This document shows, in pieces, positions 9,458 through 18,682 of a stretch of 42,461 nucleotides of DNA. The position numbers and the translations under genes were made by a program. The DNA is from Gammaproteobacteria bacterium (lineage in GTDB: Bacteria; Pseudomonadota; Gammaproteobacteria; DSM-16500). The stretch spans positions 1 through 42,461 of the forward strand of contig JABDCN010000013.1 of the NCBI GenBank assembly GCA_013288125.1. The letters are read 5' to 3'. Numbering within the stretch: the first letter of the stretch is position 1; the number at the start of each line of letters is the position of its first letter. The notes below the pieces were generated by a model. It was not told the origin of the DNA. It saw nothing but the letters and a program-made list of their open reading frames with translations, and did no database searches.

Positions 9458-12400
9458 ATGAAAAGCAGCGACAATATAACACATCCATATCAAGATAAAA
9501 TCAACAAATGGTATGAAATGTATCGTGATCAAGGCGAAACATATACACCGAGTGGTTTTATTGAAATTACTGTTGATAAAACAATTTGGAACGAACTAGA
9601 AAATATAATTTCAGATCCATCTACATCAGCAATAGAACTGTCTGCAATATTAAAATTTTATGATGATACTTATCAGTTTCTTAATCAAGAAGATAATTTA
9701 ACACAAACTAAAATATTACTCCTAAAAGAGTATCTGCCATCCTCAGACAAAAAAGATGAAAAAACACCTACCACTATTTCTAGTTATATCGCAGATCAAA
9801 AGAAAATAACTACGGATAGACTTGAGGTAAGACAAAAATTAGATGAAGCAGAAAAAAGAAAAGAAAAATTAATAAATGCTACTCAATTTTTTATTGAAAA
9901 TAAATCTAAACCTAATTTTCTTAGCACCGAAGAGATCGATGATATATTTAGTGCTCTTCCCATGATTGAAGATTATTTAAAAATAGAAACAATCAATCCA
10001 AATCAAGAAATCAAACAAATTCATACAGCCTTTAAGAATGCATTAAAAGAATATCTTTCTTTAGGTTCTGATGATGAGTATCCAAAAAATTCGCTTGAAT
10101 TTAAAAGAGCACGTGAAGTCTATATCAATAAAATATCGATAGAAAAAGACTCAGACGACAGTTATGTAGAAAGCAACGTAGAAGACTTAGATCAAAAAAT
10201 ACAAGATAAAATACAAGATACAAGTTACCAAGAATCCATTGCTATTCAAAATATAACAAAGTTAGAAGAAAAAAAATTTGTTGAAGCAGCAATGGAAACA
10301 CAAGCAAAACTAGTTAGTAAGACACTAAAACAAGCAACGCAGAGTTTAGATTCAAGAGAAAATTTAATTCTTGATCAAACATGGCTTGAACAAACATTTT
10401 ATTGGCTCTCTCTTGTCGATGATTATCTAAAAATAGCTGGTGACAATCCTAATCAAGAAATACAAGCCATTCATAAAAATTTTGTGTGGGCATTAAAAGG
10501 TTATCTTGTTATGAGCAAGGAAAGAAACTACCCAAAAACTGCGGATGAATTTAATCGATTAAATAACTTTGAAAATTCGGTGATAGAAGAATTATCTTGT
10601 GTAAAAGACCGACCCTATAATTCAAACAGTCAAGCTGAAACTACTGCTGATTGGCTACGGTTGATAAAAGCTGATCCTGATGCAATAAAATTTAATAATA
10701 CAAAGATATTTGAAAATGACACAAAACGAGAAGAATTGCTTTCTAAAAGAGAAAGCCAATCAGAACACAACCGCCGGGATTTGTCTAATGATTTAAATAA
10801 TGAAATTAAAAATCATTTAGGAATAGAAAATAACGAAAGTCAATTATATCATTATATAAGCAATCATGCTCATCAACAGGGTTTTTTAACTTCCGGTGAA
10901 AATTTACTTACAAAAAGATTTGACCCTCAATTACTACATTTTTCAAAAGCTACTAGAAAATACGAATTTTTTAAAAATGATGATGACAGTATTACGTTTA
11001 TAGAATACGTTACTTTAGGTGCAGTTTTTAATACAAAGGCAATTCCTAATTCTACGAAACAAATCAGTGTAATTGTAAAATCTACTATTAAAGAAAACAA
11101 TGGAGAAATTGAGCATACCTTCGATTCATCTGCAATCGTTGTGCCTGATGAAAAAACTAAACTTGAACTACAATCTGATATTTTTTATCAAACTGCGCCT
11201 ATCCATGTCAATCCAAATGAAAAATATGCTGATAAATTATTAAATGACTTTCGTCCAGTTAATTATCGTTCTAAGGAATCTACTACACCTACAACACGAA
11301 GAAAAACAGATCCACGGGATACTTCACCAAAACCGACGCCGACTGCAACGACGACCACAACGACAGCCACAACTACTACCACGACTGAAACAAAACAGAC
11401 ATCATGGTCAGAAATTAAGAATATGATGAATACGTGGAATGAATTTTACGATAAACACGAAAGAATGACGAATAATGCAGAACGGGCCGCCATAAAAGCT
11501 TTGAGCGAAACGAATGCTACATCTCCCGATTTTTTACCGAAAAACGTGTGGAAAGAATTAGAAAAGAAAGTTACTGACCCCTTAACTTCTAAAGATAAAT
11601 TAGGTCAAATCCAAAATTTTTATAGAGTAACCGATCGTTTTTTTGGAAGCACAATAACGGTAAAAAATTGGGTTCATTTAAAAAAACTGATGCCTACTCG
11701 CGAACCAAATAACAAACAATTTAAAAATTTCGGGGATTGGAGCGTCATTGAAACAATGCTAACTAAAACAGAAGCATCGATTAACGCGAACCAAATACCC
11801 GCTCCTCCGCCAAAAACACCTAAAATTCAAATAACACCACCTTCGCCTCAGGTGGATGTGGATAAGCTTTTAAAAAAAATATTTAATGAAAAGCCAACTC
11901 TCAATACTGCAATATTTGCAGCTGAAATATTAAGTCAAGGAACAGATGATTTCGAAAAGAATAAAATTCTTGATTTAGGCAGTCTACAAGGAATATTTAC
12001 AGCGCTGCAAGTCACCGAAAAATATTTATCAACACCTAGCGAGGAGAAGTATCATCGTAATCAAATTGAACAAATTCATGAATATTTTGTGAAAGTATTA
12101 AAAAACTATCTTGGCCTAACCCTTGCAGATGACTATCCAAAAACATATGACCAATTCATTGAAAATTATACTTTTGTAAACCGTATAAAATCAAGTTTAT
12201 CTAACGTCCCCTCAATGTCATTTGAAAATGATGATCATCTACATGGAACGGGTAAAGATTGGCCCCCATTGTTAAAAACAAATCCTAATTTTATTAGATT
12301 TAATGAAAAACCATTTAGCCAAGCCCGAGTTAATGAGTTAGCACAACTAAAAGAAGGTAAAACAAGCGATCCGACTAAAGAAAAATTTGATATAATTAAA

Positions 12401-15397
12401 AAAGAAATTGAAGAGCAACTGCCAACTCTCTCCGAGAAAATAAAAAATTATATAGTTGAACGTGCACACCAACATGGCTTTACAGACATCGGACAATTTG
12501 AATTTGTAACATATCTACATCAATCTGGAATATTAACAAATCGTAGTACACCAACTTATCATTTTATCGTTAACAAAGATAATAGCATTACTTTTGTAGA
12601 ATGCGTTAACATACCATTGATTGACAGTAATGACACTACTCATACAGAAAGACAAGTTGCAATAGAAGTAAAATCCACTATTCGAGAAAACGAAGGAAAA
12701 ATTGAACATACCTTAGATTCAACGACTATTGTTGCTGATCAAGATACACTGAACCAACCATTTCTGAAAAATAATTTTTTTAGAAATCAAAATCTTAAAT
12801 TTATTACTGGTGATGCAAAAAAATATGTTGAGAATTTAAGTAATACAATTGATAAAGGTAAAGACAAGGATAAGGATAAGAGTGATAACGAAATTGTAAA
12901 AAATATAAAACCACTAACAAAAGTTATTTCAACTAACACTATAGGTACTAGAACTAGACCTACAACAACAACTACCGCTACTACCACGACAACTCAACAG
13001 GAAACTGCATCCTGGCCACAAATCAAAGAAATGATGGCTGAATGGCGTAAGTTTTACAGTGAAAACTACATTGGAATTCAGGAAAGAGGATCCCCTTCTA
13101 ATCGAAAAGAGTCTAAGCATTACTTTTCAAAAATTAAAAAAATCTGGCTTATATTAGAAAAGAAGGTTAATGATCCCAACACAGATATAAACGAATTAAT
13201 TCAAATTTATAACTTTTATCACGATACGAGAAATTATCTATTTGAAACTATGATGCGGGATACGACAAAAACTAACTGGAATAGTTATTTTAAAACCATA
13301 ATGCCTACTTATGATAAAGATGTCTTACTACCAGCTGACCCAAGTCAAAGAAATTGGAAAGAACCAAGCGTTAATGTAATGAAAATAACCATTCGACAGC
13401 ATAAAAAACTAATAACTAAGAGCGATTTACAATTTAAATTAATGATTGAGTTAGATAAAGTCGAAACACATAGACAATTCTCAAAAGAACTCTTAACAGA
13501 TGCCATATATAATAATAAATTAACAGAAGAAAATGATTTAAAACGATTAATCATGATTATGCAGGGTGTTTTAAATGACACAAAAGATCCGTTAGACATA
13601 CCATTATCAACAATAATCCAAAATAAAATCACAGGAAATCCTTCTACTTCTACTAATACAACAGGATATCAACAAGCTAACACCCACTCTAGCGATAAAG
13701 TACGCAATAAAAATTATCGACATGCCATTGAAACTTATACACACGAGGTAAAAGGCATGCCTATCGATAAATTAACAGAAACTTTTTCCCGAAAATTTTA
13801 TGAATATTTCGTAAAAAAAGAATTACCTAAATCAAGATTCAGAGCGAAAGAATTTCTAAAGAAAGACCACAAGCATGTAGAAATTGCCGGAGAATTAACT
13901 GTTGATTTACTCACATGTCATAGTCAAGCTGACTTTACTAAAATTCAAATTAAAGCAGCTCAATTATATTGTGATGTGCGAAGCAAGAAGAACGAAAAAT
14001 ACAGTCTTTTAACCGTACTAAAAGATTTGCAAACAGCAATTAAGCAGAGAAGTCAGTTTTATGCACATGAAGAAGAAGATAAGTATCATAAAGCCTTGGA
14101 TTCGGTGATAGATGGTGTGATGAAATTAGCTGATTATGTATCAGAAGGAAAAAACAAGTTTGCATATATACATGGACAAGTCGAATTTGATGACATAAAA
14201 GGAATCGATTGGAAACATAGTTATGAAGAAATGGTAAATGAAACTGAGACATTCATTAATACGCTTAATTTAACACTAGCTTCGGCTGATAAACCTGATA
14301 TTAATGCAATTGAAAATGAATTAACAAATTTTGCAAGCCGATTCGACAATGAGAATGAACCCTTTAATAAACATAAAAATTCATCAATGAGACCTATTAT
14401 AAGTCATATATTAAGTGGAATTAAAAAATATAAAGATTATAAAAGCGTGGCTGAAAATCAAATTCAAACTCCGGCTTCTCAAACTTCAATTATAAATGAT
14501 TTAATAAACGCTGAAGAAAACAATTATAAAGATATTCCAGGCTTTTGGATAACAAAGCATATAAATGCTGAACAAAACATTAATCAATCATTAAATTTTA
14601 GTATTAGTATGATTTACAATATAAAAGAAAAAAAGCTGAGTTACACCTTTGAAAATAATAAAAAAAATATACAAACAATAGAATTAAACAAATTAAATCT
14701 TGACGAAGAATCTCTAAATCAACTGACACGTGAATTAGAAAGTGAGGCGCATGGCCGAGCGTTAGAATTAAGCGATGGAAATAGAAAATTACTGACAGAG
14801 CATCTAAATGAAAAGCACCAAATAAACTTATTCCACAGAAGCATATTAGATTGGAGGCACAAAGAAAGCCAACCATTGAAGTATTATTTAGATGAAATAG
14901 ACAAACTTATAAAAAAACCATTTGACCCTGACGAACATGAAAACATAATAAAATACCGAAATACAATTGAAGAAATAATAGAACCATATAAAAATAAGAC
15001 AAAAAACAACCGTATTTTATTAAAACATATAGAAAGCATTATTCCAAAACTAAATGCAGTAATTAACTCATATACTGCTCGTCTTTCTCATAAACATGCG
15101 AGTGATCAGTTGTATCACTACATAAAAAATAAATTCAATAGTAAGGAAGAGTACGTAGAAAAATTCCGAGCGAGAATAAATGAAATATATAATAAAAAAC
15201 CCAATACTCTCAGCGACGATCAGAAATACACAGAAATGTGCGCAATTGTTAGAACATTTTCTCAAAAAAATCGTTCCTATAATTTATGGGGTTTCTGGCA
15301 AACAGATTTTAATATTTCTTTAAATAAAACATTGAAAAAAATAAATCAGGGCAAATTTCTACCTGATCATGTGGCTACTCACAGTAAAAAAACATAA
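9458..15397 (+). CDS. 1979-residue modular repeat protein, candidate Dot/Icm effector
   Basis: No named family is recognised. The protein is built from repeated modules. Each starts with a helix of the pattern SWxxIKxMMxxWxxFY (residues 649 and 1185; a partial version near residue 12). Next comes a [VI]WxxLExxVxDPxT segment, then a helical region with [NQ]QIxxIHxxFxxxLKxYLxL, then a beta-rich unit with NxDxSITFxE followed by VKSTIxEN and IEHTxDS (about 502-565 and 1033-1093). Modules are joined by Thr-rich linkers (about 620-648 and 1160-1184). The third module keeps only the first part and leads into a C-terminal helical region (about 1400-1979) that includes AQLYCD and MKLADYVSEGKNK. No signal peptide or TM segment is seen. 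GAGGAA precedes the ATG. The paralogue at 15616 shares the modules and part of the C-terminal region. Size, modularity and position near Dot/Icm genes suggest an effector; this is inference. Confidence 0.75.
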   Translation: MKSSDNITHPYQDKINKWYEMYRDQGETYTPSGFIEITVDKTIWNELENIISDPSTSAIELSAILKFYDDTYQFLNQEDNLTQTKILLLKEYLPSSDKKDEKTPTTISSYIADQKKITTDRLEVRQKLDEAEKRKEKLINATQFFIENKSKPNFLSTEEIDDIFSALPMIEDYLKIETINPNQEIKQIHTAFKNALKEYLSLGSDDEYPKNSLEFKRAREVYINKISIEKDSDDSYVESNVEDLDQKIQDKIQDTSYQESIAIQNITKLEEKKFVEAAMETQAKLVSKTLKQATQSLDSRENLILDQTWLEQTFYWLSLVDDYLKIAGDNPNQEIQAIHKNFVWALKGYLVMSKERNYPKTADEFNRLNNFENSVIEELSCVKDRPYNSNSQAETTADWLRLIKADPDAIKFNNTKIFENDTKREELLSKRESQSEHNRRDLSNDLNNEIKNHLGIENNESQLYHYISNHAHQQGFLTSGENLLTKRFDPQLLHFSKATRKYEFFKNDDDSITFIEYVTLGAVFNTKAIPNSTKQISVIVKSTIKENNGEIEHTFDSSAIVVPDEKTKLELQSDIFYQTAPIHVNPNEKYADKLLNDFRPVNYRSKESTTPTTRRKTDPRDTSPKPTPTATTTTTTATTTTTTETKQTSWSEIKNMMNTWNEFYDKHERMTNNAERAAIKALSETNATSPDFLPKNVWKELEKKVTDPLTSKDKLGQIQNFYRVTDRFFGSTITVKNWVHLKKLMPTREPNNKQFKNFGDWSVIETMLTKTEASINANQIPAPPPKTPKIQITPPSPQVDVDKLLKKIFNEKPTLNTAIFAAEILSQGTDDFEKNKILDLGSLQGIFTALQVTEKYLSTPSEEKYHRNQIEQIHEYFVKVLKNYLGLTLADDYPKTYDQFIENYTFVNRIKSSLSNVPSMSFENDDHLHGTGKDWPPLLKTNPNFIRFNEKPFSQARVNELAQLKEGKTSDPTKEKFDIIKKEIEEQLPTLSEKIKNYIVERAHQHGFTDIGQFEFVTYLHQSGILTNRSTPTYHFIVNKDNSITFVECVNIPLIDSNDTTHTERQVAIEVKSTIRENEGKIEHTLDSTTIVADQDTLNQPFLKNNFFRNQNLKFITGDAKKYVENLSNTIDKGKDKDKDKSDNEIVKNIKPLTKVISTNTIGTRTRPTTTTTATTTTTQQETASWPQIKEMMAEWRKFYSENYIGIQERGSPSNRKESKHYFSKIKKIWLILEKKVNDPNTDINELIQIYNFYHDTRNYLFETMMRDTTKTNWNSYFKTIMPTYDKDVLLPADPSQRNWKEPSVNVMKITIRQHKKLITKSDLQFKLMIELDKVETHRQFSKELLTDAIYNNKLTEENDLKRLIMIMQGVLNDTKDPLDIPLSTIIQNKITGNPSTSTNTTGYQQANTHSSDKVRNKNYRHAIETYTHEVKGMPIDKLTETFSRKFYEYFVKKELPKSRFRAKEFLKKDHKHVEIAGELTVDLLTCHSQADFTKIQIKAAQLYCDVRSKKNEKYSLLTVLKDLQTAIKQRSQFYAHEEEDKYHKALDSVIDGVMKLADYVSEGKNKFAYIHGQVEFDDIKGIDWKHSYEEMVNETETFINTLNLTLASADKPDINAIENELTNFASRFDNENEPFNKHKNSSMRPIISHILSGIKKYKDYKSVAENQIQTPASQTSIINDLINAEENNYKDIPGFWITKHINAEQNINQSLNFSISMIYNIKEKKLSYTFENNKKNIQTIELNKLNLDEESLNQLTRELESEAHGRALELSDGNRKLLTEHLNEKHQINLFHRSILDWRHKESQPLKYYLDEIDKLIKKPFDPDEHENIIKYRNTIEEIIEPYKNKTKNNRILLKHIESIIPKLNAVINSYTARLSHKHASDQLYHYIKNKFNSKEEYVEKFRARINEIYNKKPNTLSDDQKYTEMCAIVRTFSQKNRSYNLWGFWQTDFNISLNKTLKKINQGKFLPDHVATHSKKT

Positions 15398-15615
15398 TAA
15401 CGCATCGGCTACCTCCCTAGGACAATTCTTCGAATCTAATTAAATCAAATTTTTTTCTAACGCTAACTATCTGATTTTCTTACTGTTCATTTTTTGTTAA
15501 GCCAAATCGCATATAATATTGATACATGTAATAGATAAACAAATTAAAAATTTATCCTTACACTATAAATCAAATACTTAAATAAAATTAAATATTTGAG
15601 GAGTACGTAGAGTAT

Positions 15616-17793
15616 ATGACTGGTAAGAACAGGGGCGATACAAACAACACACCTACACCACCATCAATATCATGGGAGCAAGTTGAACCCATGATGCAAC
15701 GATGGAGTGATTTTTATAATAAATCTGATGACAAAATTCATCAGATAATCGCTATTGCCAACCATGACGATCACAACCTTCCCATAGAAGAAAAGGAACT
15801 TCCAACAGAAATCTGGGAAGCGTTAGAAAACTTAGTTTACAATTCAACTACTACTCCACATAAATTAAATAAAATATTATCCTTTTATCAATTAGCCAAA
15901 AAATCTGATAAAAAAATCTCTGACATTGATAAATTTATTTTTAAGCGATTCGCACCTCGTTTAGATGATACTGATACAAATAAAAATAAATGGCATTCTA
16001 TCAATACAATGTTAACCACAGTCACAATGATTCAAACAATGATCCAGACAATAGATCGACAATCAGAAATTCAATTATTAAAACAAGCTAAAGGTGCTAT
16101 TTTTAATCAAGAAATTTCACCTCTTTCTGAAGAAACAATGCAGGAAATATTTGATGCTTTAGCTACAATAGAAAAGTTAATTCAACCATCTATTCAAACA
16201 CAATCTACCGATCAAGCAACGCGATTTCAAATCGATTACATTAAAAAAATTCATGCTGAATTTGTAAAATCATTACGCGGATATCTTGGTTTAATTGATG
16301 TGGTGATTGATCTCCCCCAGACATTAGATAATTTCAATCAAAGAAACAATTTTATCAGTGCAATAAAATCAAATTTATCTGCAATAACGCAAGTACAATT
16401 AGATGAAAAGGATCGCAATTGGGTCGGCAGAGATTGGCCCAACGTTAATTTTATTAGATTTAATGGCAAACAATTTAATTTAAAATTACTTAAAAACCCA
16501 GAAGGACCTTTGGAAATTTCAGCAAATGCTGACATTATTAAAAAAGAAATTAACAAACAATTTTCAATATCACCCAAAGAAATAATAAATTATATCTATG
16601 AAAAGGCAACTCAATTTGGCTTTAGTCAGATTGGTTTTGGTGTATTTCGTGCAGTATTAGCTAGATATCAACAACCTTTAATGTGGCTGGATCCTAGCCA
16701 ACTTAAAAATAGTTTTGATTTTATTGTAAATAGAGATGGCAGCATTACATTTGTAGAATGTTTCACCATACGACTCTATGACTTAAATAACAAGAATTTA
16801 CCCGACCTTAATTCGGGAAGAAATATTGGAATGGTGATAAAATCTACCATCAAAAAAAATGAAGATGGTCTAATCGAACATGTTTTTGATTCATCAACAA
16901 TCATCGTTGATCATCCAGAAACACTGAATAAAAGACCTCTCAATAATGATTTTTTGAAAGGACATGTAGAAAGCCGTATAGTCAAGAATATGGATGATTT
17001 TTTTAACCGTGAACTACCTGAAGAATTGAAAAAATTAACCATTGGTTCAGGTAAAGATAAACATAAAACTCCGTCATCTACAAAAAAGAAAGATCATAGA
17101 AATATTCAACCCACAAGACCCATAATAAAAGAACTAGCTAGAATATATTCCGATAGTTTAAAAAATTATCTCGAAGCTAAAACAGACCAAGACGTAGAAC
17201 TATCTGCTACACAAGTTATTAAAATTGAGCGAATACAAACGACTTTATCAGAATACTCAACTCACAATAACACCTCTCAAGATAGCTTTAACAAAATTCA
17301 AGTTGAGGCCGTTAAATTATTTTGTGAAATAAAACAAAAACCTCATAATGAAAATTCTACTTTATTATTTTTATTAGAAAAACTACAACTAAGGATCAAA
17401 AGAACAAACAGACTCCATAACAATCCATTAGCTCTCATTTTAGATGATATGGTCAAACTTGCTAATTATGTAGCACAAGGCAAAGATAAATGGCTTTATA
17501 ATATTGGTTTTTTCAATGAAAATTATGTAGCAATGGTGAATAATGCAGATGATCTTCTCAAAAAACTAATCCAATGGATAGACAAAAAATCTACTATGTC
17601 TCTTACTGATATAATTCAAAATGATATCCCGGGCTTCAGCACTAATTTTGAAAAAAACAAAAGTTCTTCATTGATACGAATTATTAATCACTTATCAGTA
17701 CATGCTTCAGCGTTCGCTGCTCAACAAGGAAAAGAACCAGAGAAAAATAAGCGAGTCACTCCTTCTTCACCATCTCGCCACTCTCCGAAATAA
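15616..17793 (+). CDS. 725-residue paralogue of the upstream modular protein
   Basis: This protein is a shorter relative of the preceding 1979-residue protein. It has one complete module: SWEQVEPMMQRWSDFY (about 19-34), IWEALENLV, YIKKIHAEFVKSLRGYLGL, and the beta unit FIVNRDGSITFVE...VIKSTIKKNEDG...HVFDSS (about 367-432). It then has the shared C-terminal domain with KLFCEIKQK and MVKLANYVAQGKDK (about 560-630). Compared with the larger paralogue it lacks about the last 300 residues. It stops inside the 3' end of the opposite-strand icmQ (38-bp overlap), so the last dozen residues (Ser/Pro/Arg-rich) are antisense to icmQ. GAGGAG at 15598-15603 is the likely ribosome site, rather far (12 bases) from the ATG. 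It may be a truncated copy that remains open, or a shorter functional family member. Confidence 0.72.
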   Translation: MTGKNRGDTNNTPTPPSISWEQVEPMMQRWSDFYNKSDDKIHQIIAIANHDDHNLPIEEKELPTEIWEALENLVYNSTTTPHKLNKILSFYQLAKKSDKKISDIDKFIFKRFAPRLDDTDTNKNKWHSINTMLTTVTMIQTMIQTIDRQSEIQLLKQAKGAIFNQEISPLSEETMQEIFDALATIEKLIQPSIQTQSTDQATRFQIDYIKKIHAEFVKSLRGYLGLIDVVIDLPQTLDNFNQRNNFISAIKSNLSAITQVQLDEKDRNWVGRDWPNVNFIRFNGKQFNLKLLKNPEGPLEISANADIIKKEINKQFSISPKEIINYIYEKATQFGFSQIGFGVFRAVLARYQQPLMWLDPSQLKNSFDFIVNRDGSITFVECFTIRLYDLNNKNLPDLNSGRNIGMVIKSTIKKNEDGLIEHVFDSSTIIVDHPETLNKRPLNNDFLKGHVESRIVKNMDDFFNRELPEELKKLTIGSGKDKHKTPSSTKKKDHRNIQPTRPIIKELARIYSDSLKNYLEAKTDQDVELSATQVIKIERIQTTLSEYSTHNNTSQDSFNKIQVEAVKLFCEIKQKPHNENSTLLFLLEKLQLRIKRTNRLHNNPLALILDDMVKLANYVAQGKDKWLYNIGFFNENYVAMVNNADDLLKKLIQWIDKKSTMSLTDIIQNDIPGFSTNFEKNKSSSLIRIINHLSVHASAFAAQQGKEPEKNKRVTPSSPSRHSPK

Positions 17794-18331
17794 CATACTC
17801 ATTCCCATTATGCGTAAAAGAAATCAACTGATGAAAGGCAAGCGATCCTTCACGCACTTTAATCAGTGAATTCCCAATAGCATCTTTCAATGTTGAATTA
17901 TCAGCACTCACCATCACATCATTTTTCTTTACGATAACAGTTAAAAATCCATGTTGTACTTTATTAGGTTTAGATCGAATAAAAGATTCAATCGCAGATT
18001 TTTCTGCGTAAACTGGTCGATTAATGCTGTATTCATAAAACACGGTATGACTCAACATTTTTTGCCATGTTTTTACAACTAATCCTTGTGCATTATAAAT
18101 ATGTACATACACTAACGTTTCTTCTTCTGTAGCAAATTTTTCTTTGTTTTCTGTTTCTTCTATTAATTCACTCAAATTAGATTCGACTTGTTGCTGCAAA
18201 GCGGTTAAACGATCGCGAATAAAACGAAATTTATCACCCATGCCATATTCTTCGCGCAGTGTTTTATCTTGGCGAATAGCTTCTTGCATGTAGTTTAAAA
18301 GTTTTTCTTTGTCTGTTAGGTTATCTGGCAT
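17756..18331 (-). CDS. icmQ: Dot/Icm type IVB secretion protein IcmQ
   Basis: IcmQ is a cytosolic/membrane-associated Dot/Icm accessory protein; in Legionella it binds membranes and NAD+ and is held in check by IcmR. The product has 191 residues, the same as Legionella IcmQ. From memory of that protein, the matching C-terminal features are YVHIYNAQGLVVKTWQKML, then NRPVYAEKSAIESFIRSKPN, then GFLTVIVKKNDVM, and a final FTHNGNEYVISESGEMVKK. The N-terminal half (about 1-70) is helical, as expected for the IcmR-binding and membrane-inserting part. Its 3' end overlaps the convergent 725-residue gene by 38 bp. Upstream it is separated from a 66-residue ORF by a palindromic repeat. Identification is good although divergent. 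Confidence 0.88.
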   Translation of the reverse strand: MPDNLTDKEKLLNYMQEAIRQDKTLREEYGMGDKFRFIRDRLTALQQQVESNLSELIEETENKEKFATEEETLVYVHIYNAQGLVVKTWQKMLSHTVFYEYSINRPVYAEKSAIESFIRSKPNKVQHGFLTVIVKKNDVMVSADNSTLKDAIGNSLIKVREGSLAFHQLISFTHNGNEYVISESGEMVKKE

Positions 18332-18372
18332 AGCTAATCATTATCATCTCAATTCTATCACTCTAAACAAGA

Positions 18373-18454
18373 TTGTCATCCTGAGCGTAGCGAAGGATCA
18401 CTAAAATACAACTTGATATTCTCAAGTGATCCTTCGCTACGCTCAGGATGACAA
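18373..18454. repeat. palindromic dispersed repeat, copy A (TGTCATCCTGAGCG family)
   Basis: Perfect 30-bp inverted arms at 18373-18402 and 18425-18454 flank a 22-base centre. Arms begin TTGTCATCCTGAGCGTAGCG. Both the arms and the centre (AAAATACAACTTGATA) resemble the copy at 37410-37494. It could fold as a long hairpin in the icmQ leader. No coding capacity is seen. Confidence 0.92.
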
Positions 18455-18481
18455 GCCTAGCTCAACATGACAGTGTTAAAA

Positions 18482-18682
18482 CTACAACAACGCACCACAA
18501 TCTTCCACGATTTTTTCTAACACTTCTGCAATCGAAAATAAATATTGCACTGAATTATTCGGCGTTCCTGCTTTATCACCTGGTGCTGCATTTTGCAACC
18601 CAGTCGCTAATGCATTCGCTTGCTTAGCAATGTCTTTTAACGTATCTCTCATTGAAACAGCAATAACTTTAAATTCACTCAT
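18482..18682 (-). CDS. 66-residue ORF upstream of icmQ, candidate IcmR-type partner
   Basis: The product has no recognisable family. The start at 18682 (MSEFKVIAVSMRDTL) overlaps the 3' end of mlaA by 8 bases, suggesting coupled translation. A longer in-frame reading to 18964 runs antisense-free through mlaA and is not credible. The sequence looks like two amphipathic helices (about 5-31 and 44-62) joined by a Gly/Pro/Asn-rich loop. In Legionella and Coxiella the gene just upstream of icmQ encodes IcmR or an unrelated-in-sequence functional equivalent (FIR proteins), small helical proteins that bind IcmQ. Position, size class and helical content fit that role, but the protein is shorter than known FIR proteins. 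The assignment is inference from context only. Confidence 0.5.
   Translation of the reverse strand: MSEFKVIAVSMRDTLKDIAKQANALATGLQNAAPGDKAGTPNNSVQYLFSIAEVLEKIVEDCGALL

Noticed and set aside
12787-13120. Antisense open frames rich in Val/Ser over the Thr-rich linkers
   Set aside because: They are shadows of the repetitive ACx codons of the 1979-residue gene.
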